A stretch of 22,517 bases of DNA, from the NCBI GenBank assembly GCA_900169235.1, contig FWCC01000536.1, positions 1 to 22,517 on the forward strand, read 5' to 3'. The position numbers and the translations under genes are program-made. Shown here piece by piece: positions 1-8,288 of this stretch. The notes beneath the pieces were generated by a model that was not told where the DNA came from, did not search any database, and worked only from the letters and a program-made list of their open reading frames with translations. The stretch's first letter is position 1. Each line of letters opens with the position of its first letter. The stretch is from Zarea fungicola (Eukaryota > Ascomycota > Sordariomycetes > Hypocreales > Cordycipitaceae).

Positions 1-1
1 C

Positions 2-397
2 CAGACCATTCCGATCACTGCTCCTAGGGCTATTGAAGCTTGTGATGCTATGCGCAGTTTTGGCATTATCTACAAGGAGCAGGGCAAGTTAGACGAGTCG
101 GAGGCCATGTTCCAGAGAGCACTAAGAGAACAAGAGGATGGTCTGTATCCGGTTGATACTTCTTTGTCACGCGATATTTACGGGTTCGCTTTTCTCTATA
201 GTGCACAGGGCAGGCCAGATGATGCTCGAAGGCTGATAAATAGAGTACATCAAGCATATGAGAACCTAGGAATACCACAAAATGCCCTTATCAAACTGGG
301 TGGCGTATTTGGAAGAACCATTCAAAAAAGGCTCAGGGCACGACTGATGCCTTGTGAGAATGGTCGCGCCGAGGTCATTCAGCTATACGTAACTTGA
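2..397 (+). CDS. TPR-repeat protein, C-terminal end (5' truncated by window edge)
   Basis: The frame is open from base 2 and ends with TGA at 395-397. The first ATG in frame, at 50, is internal, so the gene starts outside the window. The visible part (about 131 residues) has one good tetratricopeptide repeat, with the pattern GIIYKEQGKLDESEAMFQRAL, and a second degenerate one (FAFLYSAQGRPDDARRL). A basic tail lacking TPR character follows. In filamentous fungi such repeats usually form the C-terminal sensor array of NACHT/NB-ARC NLR-like proteins or of kinesin-light-chain-like proteins. They bind partner proteins or peptides. The nucleotide-binding part would lie upstream and cannot be seen, so the NLR assignment is inference; the TPR call is solid. 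Confidence 0.75.
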   Translation, partial: QTIPITAPRAIEACDAMRSFGIIYKEQGKLDESEAMFQRALREQEDGLYPVDTSLSRDIYGFAFLYSAQGRPDDARRLINRVHQAYENLGIPQNALIKLGGVFGRTIQKRLRARLMPCENGRAEVIQLYVT

Positions 398-1293
398 ACT
401 CTGTGGAGGATGCTTGGCAAGGCCGATCCTGTTCAGTTTAGCAACTCAGGGTGGCCCTATTCAGAGATGCGTTGAAGAAGATAATTACAGTCATGGGCAG
501 CATTGGCGTCCATTTTCAATGAAATAGGGGATTTTGCAATCAGTTTGAAAGAAGAAAACATAACAAGAATCGCAGAAGAATAATCCCAAGTAACAATAAA
601 TTATAATTGTAGCTTTTTTACTTGAAACCCCATAGTTTCTATGATGCCGCCATGACTGAACCCTGAAGGCAACGTGAGTCGGCGTAGATTTGCAGGCCCT
701 GACGACACAACTAGGGCTGACGATTTTACAAGCGTTCCACCTAAAGCGGATTCCATCAAGACTGATGCGCTTTATACATTCAACCCGATAGCTGACAGTA
801 ATATTGCCCAGCAGCAGAAAGGTCAAATATATTCGTATTTGGGGTATCATTTCAACGTGCCAATAATTTATTATACAAGCGCCATGGTGCCGAGTCTATT
901 TATTATTATGTTGCACGAGCTTCGGGGCGGCATCATTCCGCGCCATCCTCCCACCAAAACGCAGAGAGTCGGAACACTACTATCCCTGGAGCTGGCGCAG
1001 GTTCCAATTGACGGCAGCCAGGAACCGGCGGCTGTGCGGCGTTACGCGACTATCAGATATGCTGTGCTGTACTTCGTTTCTTGGAAATAACAGCAAAGCC
1101 TTGAAGCAGCCATTATCGGCTTCGTACAGGTTTCTTTGCCTTCGCTGTTATTTCAAAAGCAAATACTGCGGGTGCAGACATAGGTGGAACAACTCGATAT
1201 ATATACATTACCCCTCCACTCGGGGTATGGCTTTTGTCAAGCCGCCATCATATGTCTAAGTGAACAATAAGTACAGCAGAGAGCTAGGAAATC
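398..1293. other. Intergenic region, no supported gene
   Basis: Only short or non-ATG frames are present. The 138-codon + frame at 674-1090 begins with GTG, and the 119-codon minus frame at 491-850 has an unnatural composition. No intron signals, RNA gene or repeat stood out. The stretch is moderately AT-rich around 530-620 and 850-910. Confidence 0.4.
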
Positions 1294-1536
1294 ATGGACG
1301 CTGTAGAAGATTTGATCTCATCTTTACATGAAAGGGAGGCACAAGAAATCTTGCTTTTGCTCAGTAGAGACATCCAAATCTGGGAAGAAATTTTGAAAAT
1401 AGTGCGGTACATCAATCACAAAAGCAGGAATACGAGTTCAGCAAGTGTATGTACACGCTTTGCGACGGTTTTCACAGGAGAGGCTACCTTCGAGCCTTTC
1501 ATATACCGCGCTGGTCTGTATTCGGTAAATCCTTGA
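1294..1536 (+). CDS. Small hypothetical ORF, possibly the first exon of a gene
   Basis: An ATG opens an 80-codon frame. The first 37 residues look like a natural amphipathic helical segment (MDAVEDLISSLHEREAQEIL then a Leu-rich stretch); the second half loses that character. A good fungal donor GTATGT lies at about 1446 and a branch-like CTAAC at about 1548, with pyrimidine-then-CAG acceptors downstream, so the helical part may be exon 1 of a spliced gene running to about 1630 or beyond. No family is recognised. This may be a chance ORF. Confidence 0.22.
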   Translation: MDAVEDLISSLHEREAQEILLLLSRDIQIWEEILKIVRYINHKSRNTSSASVCTRFATVFTGEATFEPFIYRAGLYSVNP

Positions 1537-1950
1537 TGCCAATACAAACTAACCCTGTAAAGGGATCCTGGAGTCAAACCATAATTCGGGCTTTTTGGCA
1601 GATGACGACTAGCGTTTTGGTTACGAGATAGACGAGGCATGCACTTGAAACGACTATTCGATGGGTCTTTGAGCTGCAATGCGGTCGGTGCGGAAGAAGG
1701 GGCATGGGGCAGGTCTCAGTAACTATAATGGTACAACAGTGATCAGTAAACAGCAGGATTTACTGATTGAAGAACTACAACACGTTGCATTCCACTCTGA
1801 TAGCTGTACCACCAAGGACACCAGCACCTCAGACGGCCTGGATTGCGATAGTCATCGCACGGCGCATTACATATTTTACACAATGCAATAAAGTCACTAA
1901 TACCAGTCTTCTCCAAATTGTTTTTTTGTTCCACTCATAGCAGAACGCCG
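1537..1950. other. Intergenic region, nothing recognised
   Basis: Only short frames on both strands. If the 1294 ORF is spliced, part of this stretch would be its second exon. Otherwise it would hold the 3' flank of the minus-strand orphan that ends at 1951. Confidence 0.3.
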
Positions 1951-2670
1951 TTATCTTGACGATCTCCAGCCCGTGATCCATCGTTTTTTGTCCTCATCTA
2001 TGATATATAATACATCCTCGAAATGTTGATTGCAATCACGTCGTTCGAATATCCTATACACAGGCCTTTCATCACCGGAACTCATCTTAATAGAGCATCT
2101 ATCTCGTATTGAGAAATGACCGCCATGGTGGCAACCGCCAATATCAGATGCGCCAATATCTTGGATAGCGTCGTCCCCATAGTTCAGTACTGCTGTTTTC
2201 AGGGCCCCCTTAAGGCAGAACAACTTCTCAGTTTCTGTCACTTGAATGAGACCATTGGATAAAGGCTTGCCGAGGCATTCCACTATGTTCAGAATGATGC
2301 AGGGCTGTCCAGATGCCCTGCGCCGTGTACGATGGAACTGGAGGCTGCGCCTTGGCCTCTCTGGATTCGCACCAACGATGAGGACTTCGTGCGAACTGAT
2401 ACGCTTGTGGCTCATCAGAGACTCCAGGAAACAGTGAGAAGCATACTCTAGGTCTCCACTCCAATCCTGTGCCAAAACTACCAGGTAGAGCGGCGTGACT
2501 GTGGTGGCTCTATCGGCCAATTTGTGAAGATCCCAGCCAACGAGAGTCAGCCGCACTGTCGGTTTAATTTCTTGAAGCATCAGCATTTCGTTGTGCCACT
2601 TTGAATCTGGGTTTAGTATCCTATCCCACAATGGTGGAATGTTTGGGCTGCTGCTTTCATGGAAGGGCAT
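1951..2670 (-). CDS. Orphan protein, 239 residues
   Basis: A single ATG-initiated frame of 239 codons. By a simple 3/64 stop frequency, a chance frame this long is unlikely in a window of this size. The N-terminal two thirds look globular, with alternating hydrophobic strands (LTLVGWDLHKLADRA, LYLVVLAQDWSG, SHEVLIVGANPE), then a basic patch (RPRRSLQFHRTRRRASG). The C-terminal part has a His/Gly patch (DIGGCHHGGHFSIRD) and an acidic/Trp tail. The frame stays open upstream of the ATG for about 30 more codons, so an earlier start or exon is possible. No signal peptide or membrane segment is seen. I do not recognise the family and assign no function. Confidence 0.42.
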   Translation of the reverse strand: MPFHESSSPNIPPLWDRILNPDSKWHNEMLMLQEIKPTVRLTLVGWDLHKLADRATTVTPLYLVVLAQDWSGDLEYASHCFLESLMSHKRISSHEVLIVGANPERPRRSLQFHRTRRRASGQPCIILNIVECLGKPLSNGLIQVTETEKLFCLKGALKTAVLNYGDDAIQDIGASDIGGCHHGGHFSIRDRCSIKMSSGDERPVYRIFERRDCNQHFEDVLYIIDEDKKRWITGWRSSR

Positions 2671-4035
2671 CCTGAGTGAACAGCGGCAGGATATGAGGTT
2701 GGCGGCTTGGCTTTCCCATAAATTTGGTATCTTATTCCCTAGTTCGGGTATTAATATGATTTATAGAGCTTTACAAATCCAGTTTCGCCTGGTTATACTG
2801 ATGGATACTAAATGACTTTTGTCGCCGAATTCGCACGCTGGAGCAGTCCCACCCGAGCTTCTTTACAATGATGTCATTTTTGTACCAGTCTTTTACTACT
2901 TGTATAATAATACTGCACTATACTCACTGTACAGTACGTTATTTTAAATCTATTTACAGACAGTGAGACAATTCTTTCGCCTTATGGTGTACCAGTACGG
3001 AAAATAAAACATTAGACGAAGGAACACAGGTAAGTTCGCACATCAAACTCAATAGTGGCGATGCATGTCTTTCGAATTATAGGCAAATTGGCAGTGTGGC
3101 TTGGACAGAACAACTGTGATGTACAGGGCCTGCAGGGCGCATCAAGCTCAGCCTTGAACAGTAGAGACGTCGAGAATCGAGTATCTTGCTGGCATATCTA
3201 AATCTGCAGCCGGAACATAACGGAGACGGTACAAGCAAAATTTCAACCTTGTCTGTCGTAGATACGTAGCCAAATCACTCGTTTCCACCATTCATCCCTG
3301 GCAGTTTTTCTCGGTGGAAACGGGTCACTCTACACTCCTTTGTGTCTTCTATTGCGAAAGACATTTTGTCTGCTACCAGAGCTGTTGATCTATAGCCTTC
3401 TCCTTCTTACTCTCCCAATTTCGGTCTCCGTGGGCTGTTCCATCGTTAGGCCCTGCCTTTTTGAAATTTCGTGGTTGGCCATGCTTTGAGGACCACGCAA
3501 TTGTCATCTTTGCTCTGACTCCAGGGTTAAAAGAGTCCGTAAGGCTGAAAATGTTTGACTCACTGGGGGATGGGAGTACACTGTAAACGGTTGCTAAAGA
3601 GAGGCAAGAACTCCGATTCTGGCGGTACCTAATGAGGAAAGTTGTAGTTGCCGAATGTACTGTAGGTGCATTCAGTGATGGAGGTTCACCTAGAAGGAGA
3701 GCAAGCACGTGTGAAGGGACCATGAAGTACTTGTCCGGCTTTTGTGAAGCGTTCGCGCACTTTAACGCCGTACATGGCGTATTGTAGGCAATGTGTGCCA
3801 CGACAACGAAGTATCGGATAGATATGGATATAATAGTGTGCTTAGTAGACCAGCCTGGTTCACGAATCATCTGTCATAGTTTTGCCATTGTCCGATCCGT
3901 TGTCCTTCTGTGTGAGTTGTATTATTACCCTATCCTGGTGCTGTACTGGGAGCCGAATGTAGGCTCGCCAGTTGCATCCGCTCCTTCTCTTCAATCTTTT
4001 TCCACTCACATTCATTCTTTCTTTCTCTTGATAAA
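2671..4035. other. Long spacer upstream of the HerA-like gene
   Basis: No well-supported gene apart from the weak frame at 3373-3870. An 8-bp perfect inverted repeat (CTCACTGT at 2923-2930, ACAGTGAG at 2960-2967) lies in an AT-rich part and could form a small hairpin. The last 150 bases before 4036 are pyrimidine-rich on the + strand (CT-rich patches at about 3985-4029). Such CT-rich leaders are common just upstream of starts in fungal genes and fit the promoter or 5' UTR of the ATPase gene. Confidence 0.4.
3373..3870 (-). CDS. Weak hypothetical ORF, 165 codons
   Basis: An ATG-initiated frame with no recognisable domain. A second in-frame Met at about residue 50 (MVPSHVLALLLGEPPS) gives a more protein-like N-terminus and a basic, polar C-terminus (KKEKAIDQQLW). 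Its length is near the limit expected by chance for a window of this size. It is divergent from the ATPase gene at 4036. It may be a chance frame. Confidence 0.18.
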   Translation of the reverse strand: MIREPGWSTKHTIISISIRYFVVVAHIAYNTPCTALKCANASQKPDKYFMVPSHVLALLLGEPPSLNAPTVHSATTTFLIRYRQNRSSCLSLATVYSVLPSPSESNIFSLTDSFNPGVRAKMTIAWSSKHGQPRNFKKAGPNDGTAHGDRNWESKKEKAIDQQLW

Positions 4036-5731
4036 ATGTATTTGGACGCAGAAGCAGAGGAGTTGGTGCGACATATGGCACTCCTGCCGTCGCCTGGCGG
4101 CGCAAGGGATGTGGAACAACTCAGAACCACGCCGATATTCAACCAGGTGGTACGCCAAAACGCGGCAGCAATCGGAGCTGGGTTCACGCAGTATGGTCTT
4201 ATTGCGGGCAAGTCTTCGAATGGAGAAGGTCAAGAAGCATCGGACCCCAGGCTCTTCTTCAATACCGCCAGTCCAACTAGCGTTTTCATCTGTGGAAGCC
4301 AGGGCTCCGGCAAGAGCCACACGCTGAGCTGTCTCCTGGAGAACTGCCTACTCCCTTCCCCTGCAAACGTGCTCCCCCACCCTCTGACAGGTCTCGTCTT
4401 TCATTATGATGCCTTCAACTCTGGCACCGCCGGCGCCCCTTCCGAAGCGGCATACCTGTCGTCGAATGACGGCGTCAAGGTGCGGGTTCTTTGCGCCCCG
4501 ACCAACAGACAAAGAATTCAGGTACAGATACTCAATTCGTATCTCCAGCATTGTACACCTAACGACAAATTATTTGCAGGAGATTTACAGCGCATTACCA
4601 AAGGTTGTCGTAGAGAACTTTGCCATTCATGAATCGCAGCTCAACACGAAGCGCATGCTCGACTTGATGGACGCCGGGGATTCTCCCCCGCTTTACATGC
4701 ATACCATTACCCGCATCCTGCGTAATATGCGCCTCGAGCAGCAGGACTCTCACGAGCAGGGCTTTGATTATGCAGATTTCAAAGCCCGCCTGGTCGATGA
4801 AAATCTGCTTGGTAGCCAGCGAGTCCCTCTACAGCAAAGACTTGACGCTCTTGAAAGCTTCATGCCGTCACAGCAGGAAGCGCAGTCCCGCATGGTTGCT
4901 GAAAAGGGCCGGGATGGCCGAAAAGCCACGAAACGCAGCATCTCCAAAACTACACAAAGTTCTGACGAGACTTGGAGGCCAAAGGTACGACATAGCCACG
5001 ATGGCCCGCACTACGCTAACAGCTCCATGCAGGCAGGAGAACTTACCATTGTCGACCTGTCTTGCCCGTGCATCACCGATCTCTTGGCATGTTCGCTGTT
5101 CAACATTTGCCTTAGTCTCTTCCTTGAACAGAGCTCTGGAGATATCGGGCGAGTGGTGGCTTTGGATGAAGCTCACAAATACATGAAGGATAGCGCGGAG
5201 TGCAGAATACTCACCGAATCCCTCCTCACCTCCATTCGTCTGCAACGTCACTTGGCAGTCCGGGTCTTCATCTCGACACAGGAGCCCACTGTCTCGCCAA
5301 AACTTCTCGACCTGTGCCCTGTTTCCATTTTACATCACTTCAGTTCCCCTGACTGGCTAAAAACCATTGTTCTGCATCTGGCTGGGGCATCAAACGGCAA
5401 CAGCAATACAGAGGGCAACGAAGGGACAAGCTGGCATCCGGAGGCCCTAATGAGAAAGATTACTGATCTCCGGACCGGAGAAGCGCTTCTTTTCGCTCCG
5501 ACTGCCACCGTTGGTGTTCGTTTGCCGCCCGCTGCCACCCATGGTTACGATGAGGAGGGTGAGTATGCCTCAGATGATTTTTCCGACAAGTCGTCAGCCT
5601 CATCCAGCGCCGTCATTCATTTAACAGCCCCACGGAGCGGTCCGCCAATGTTTCAGAGGCTTGTCGGCATGTTGAAAGTGAATGTCCGCAAACGCGTCAC
5701 AGAAGATGGAGGCAAATCAATCCTTAGTTAA
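4036..5731 (+). CDS. Fungal HerA-like P-loop ATPase, three exons
   Basis: Proposed exons are 4036-4521, 4580-4984 and 5033-5731, giving 529 residues. Walker A is GSQGSGKS at residues 87-94, preceded by a hydrophobic strand (SVFIC). Walker B is RVVALDEAHKYM, with D342 and E343. A later strand (RVFISTQEP) has the sensor-like 'STQEP' pattern, and LQRHLAVR may supply the trans-acting arginine. The block GELTIVDLSCP before Walker B is characteristic of this fungal family. HerA/FtsK ATPases form hexameric DNA or protein pumps; in prokaryotes HerA works with NurA or Sir2-type partners. The fungal members have no established role known to me. No signal peptide or membrane segment is seen, so the protein is probably soluble. 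The C-terminal region is Ser/acidic-rich and ends in a basic helix. The next gene is convergent, not an operon partner. Confidence 0.8.
4522..4579 (+). other. Intron 1 of the HerA-like gene (58 bp)
   Basis: The donor is GTACAG, the branch site CTAAC lies at 4559-4563 and the acceptor TTTGCAG ends at 4579. It is phase 0 and joins two different reading frames (RQRIQ to EIYSALP), which is strong evidence that it is real. Confidence 0.88.
4985..5032 (+). other. Candidate in-frame intron 2 of the HerA-like gene (48 bp)
   Basis: The donor is GTACGA, the branch site CTAAC is at about 5016-5020 and the acceptor CATGCAG ends at 5032. The length is a multiple of three with no stop, so the frame reads through whether or not it is spliced. 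Removal joins TWRPK to AGELTIVDLS, and the retained insert (His/Ser-rich) looks unlike the flanking domain. Splicing is therefore favoured. Confidence 0.65.
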
Positions 5732-6852
5732 TGCCATGGTTGAGGCTTGTCAGCTCATGGTTCACAAATAGGTGGACAGTTAGGACACGACGGTTCATGC
5801 CAAGACATGCTCACTAGGGGTACTTAGTGCATGGAGGAAGTGGGATCTATTGTACTGTTAGAGGCTGTGGACGAACCAATACGTCGGCACCGAATGCAAC
5901 ATTGATTGAAGTAAGATCAGCGTAAAATCATGTCGACGTAGGGAGAACACATCAGAGCAGTGTGATGCATGGGAACTGAAAAAGGTGATAGGCGAAAGCG
6001 AACCTCTGCTACCACACGAGCATAAATCCTCCATTTCTGGCGCATTCTAAAGCGACAACTCCATCCGCAATGCATATGCCCAGGCAAAATTCCAGACAAC
6101 ACCGACTCAACACCGTGGCATCTGTCACCGCCGACAAGTTCATTTCCCTCTTGATCCCAGTAAGCCTGACGTGAGAAGAATATCTGCAGGGCCAGCAACG
6201 GCACCTGGAATATCACGCACCAATTGCTCAAGACGCGGCTAGAAGCGTCCCAAGGCAGCGCCTACTGGTCCGCACAGAAGCTACGAAATCAGGTGCCATG
6301 TAGGCCAGACTTGAAGAGTTCAACAATCCACGGTTTGTAGACGGAAACTGTATACTTTGCGATCTCACGCAACACTGCCACGAGTATGTAAAACCCCGAT
6401 AAATCCTTTCGTGTCTCCAATCGACATATCTCCCATCATCTGCGCGCGGTCGCCACGGTCACAGGTGAAAAACGCTTCTAGATTGCACCCAGCCTTTGCC
6501 AAGTCAAGGCTTGAGCTCAAAGAGGGCGTCGTTGGGTGATTTTAGGCGCTGATGCGCTGATGCGCTGATACCATGAGCCAAAGAACTACTGAGCTTCAAC
6601 CCTCCGGGTCCTTACTGTGTGTGACAGCCATTATGTATTTGGCACCTGGGGCAGGATAGGTGTAAGAACTGTTGAAAATATCTCAGAAGCGCCCGATGAA
6701 TGATGAGGCCAGTCATGCAATGGATATGGGCTGTGAAAGAATCACCTCTCTTGACATAAGCCGGTTAGAGCTGTCTAGTTGCATGTCCATGCACGGAATC
6801 CAAAGTAGTCTCTTAGGTTTTTCCTGGTTTATGTGGCCGCCAAGTATCGGCA
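5732..6852. other. Spacer between convergent genes
   Basis: This is the shared 3' flank of the HerA-like gene (+) and the orphan at 6853 (-). A stop-free minus-strand stretch at about 5917-6261 (no ATG near its start) encodes a Trp- and Leu-rich segment (NWCVIFQVPLLALQIFF) that could be an exon or remnant, but no splice partners could be fixed. A short tandem repeat lies at 6546-6569. Otherwise nothing is recognised. Confidence 0.4.
6546..6569. repeat. Tandem repeat, three perfect 8-bp units
   Basis: GCGCTGAT is repeated three times head to tail with no mismatch, in the spacer between two convergent genes. No function is suggested. Confidence 0.8.
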
Positions 6853-8193
6853 TTATACTGTAACTCCGAGAGGAGGATGTTGCCGCAAGCACTGCCTTTT
6901 GGTGTGGACGTGAGAGGAGGGATTTTTGTCGGTATCCTCGAATCTCACGTGAAAATCTTCGTCCAAGGCGGCCCGCTTTGGCCTGCCGTTTGAAGAAGGT
7001 GTTTCAACGCCATCGCCTTCCCACGTTTCCATGACCGCTGGATCGAAATCACCTACAATATCTTCTCCAAGAGCTTTCCCCAGTCGTTCTCGCAGCCCAA
7101 GGATGGGCCAAATGGGCACACGAGTGTAGTTGATTGTTATGCCCAGCTTATCCTCACTCTCGGCTGAGCGTGGCACTTTATGGGGACGGCGGAAGCGTTC
7201 CAGAAAGGTGGCAGTAACGGTTGCAGTATAAATAATGAACTCGGCCGTGTTGCAGTCATGCGTCATCAAACGCACCTTGACATCTCGAAATGGCTTTGCA
7301 TCCCTGCCGGGGGAGAAGGCGGTCCTTCGGGAAGGGGGAAAGAAATGAGGTCTGGCATAGAAATACTTCTGAGCCATGGCAAGCAGGACACCAGCAATGT
7401 AGGCGTCCTCATCTGGGTTCTTGGGCTGAATAGTTTTAGATCGCTTCTGCTGTAAGCTGAGGACCGGCTCGTTGATTAGTCCATTTGGCCCTTGTTGGAT
7501 GCGATACATGTTTCTGCGTATCGAGTCCAGCTGGGCCTTTCCCATGTAGCAGACCATGGGCATTCCCGTCAATGAAGGTTTTGAGGAAGTTGATTGTGAG
7601 GCCAGCTGTGAATCGGCAAGGAGCGTCGACTGAGACGACGCAAATGATGCTTGGGTTGAAACGCAGCTACTGCCTGGATGGTTCCAGAGGATCTGGGATC
7701 TAACTACCTCGCGGTAAACCTTGTCTCCAAAGTAGAGGTGCAGTTCAGGTGCTAATAGCGAGTGTCTGAAGTTGTTGGGCCAGAGTGTTGACATGATTGT
7801 GCGCACGGCGCTCGATGCAATCACAGGGTGGCCAATCCTGTGTGACAAGATATCAGTGAGAGTAGCACTGAGAGTGGTGATCGTCTTGGATGGCTGCATA
7901 TGTCCCTTGGATGGGGGCGAACCGGGTACGTTTATGGGTACGGGTGTATCGCAAGGCGGTAGCTCGTTGAACTGGACACCCAGGAGCAGCGAGTGCTGAT
8001 CTGTCCAGTAGAGTGGACGCACAAAAAGAGCATCGCCACGGTTGCGCTGCATAATTCCACAAACGGATGCCTCTGCAGCTCGAGACTGATGAGTCCTATG
8101 GCTGATTATAGTCTTGGATCCTCTTGGTGATGTTGAGATAAAGACTTGCTGCAGATTTTGTGGTGATCCGTCTGGCCCTCTATCGGTCGTCAT
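6853..8193 (-). CDS. Orphan nuclear-like protein, at least 446 residues; 5' exon possibly missing
   Basis: A long open frame, complete at its 3' end. The frame extends to about 8298 but has no ATG beyond 8193 (8250 is TTG), so I use the ATG at 8193. The first well-structured block is GDALFVRPLYWTDQHSLLLG (about residues 53-72), followed by a Ser/Thr-rich helical region, a Ser/Gln linker (about 180-207), the helix DEDAYIAGVLLAMAQ (about 261-275) and a C-terminal core (about 305-385) with VRLMTHD, EFIIYTATVT and RVPIWPILGLRERLGKALG. The tail is polar with basic clusters (GRPKRA, KRQ) that could be nuclear signals. No membrane segment or named domain is seen. The well-ordered core suggests a conserved fungal family, but I cannot name one. 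It is convergent with the HerA-like gene. Confidence 0.75.
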   Translation of the reverse strand: MTTDRGPDGSPQNLQQVFISTSPRGSKTIISHRTHQSRAAEASVCGIMQRNRGDALFVRPLYWTDQHSLLLGVQFNELPPCDTPVPINVPGSPPSKGHMQPSKTITTLSATLTDILSHRIGHPVIASSAVRTIMSTLWPNNFRHSLLAPELHLYFGDKVYREVVRSQILWNHPGSSCVSTQASFASSQSTLLADSQLASQSTSSKPSLTGMPMVCYMGKAQLDSIRRNMYRIQQGPNGLINEPVLSLQQKRSKTIQPKNPDEDAYIAGVLLAMAQKYFYARPHFFPPSRRTAFSPGRDAKPFRDVKVRLMTHDCNTAEFIIYTATVTATFLERFRRPHKVPRSAESEDKLGITINYTRVPIWPILGLRERLGKALGEDIVGDFDPAVMETWEGDGVETPSSNGRPKRAALDEDFHVRFEDTDKNPSSHVHTKRQCLRQHPPLGVTV

Positions 8194-8242
8194 CTTGATA
8201 GAGCATGCGGGCAGCAGTCCAGCTGCAGCGGCAAATAATGAG

Positions 8243-8288
8243 CTGGACAATGTCAGGCTGGAGTCGTGTGTGCATGTTGTGAGCTTAC
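8243..8288 (-). other. Candidate 5' intron of the orphan gene at 6853-8193
   Basis: Read on the minus strand, a consensus donor GTAAGC starts at 8288, a perfect branch CTGAC lies at about 8252-8256, and acceptor CAGs follow at 8243 or, further on, 8223. This fits an intron of 46 or 66 bp. It would explain why the frame has no ATG before residue 20 of the open stretch. The upstream exon with its ATG could not be fixed. Confidence 0.4.

Noticed and set aside
674..1090. 138-codon + ORF
   Set aside because: It begins with GTG, has mixed composition and no pattern, and overlaps an equally unconvincing minus frame.
4764..5251. Alternative frames of 127-140 codons across the HerA-like gene
   Set aside because: They are shadows of the ATPase exons, which carry the Walker motifs in the correct frame.
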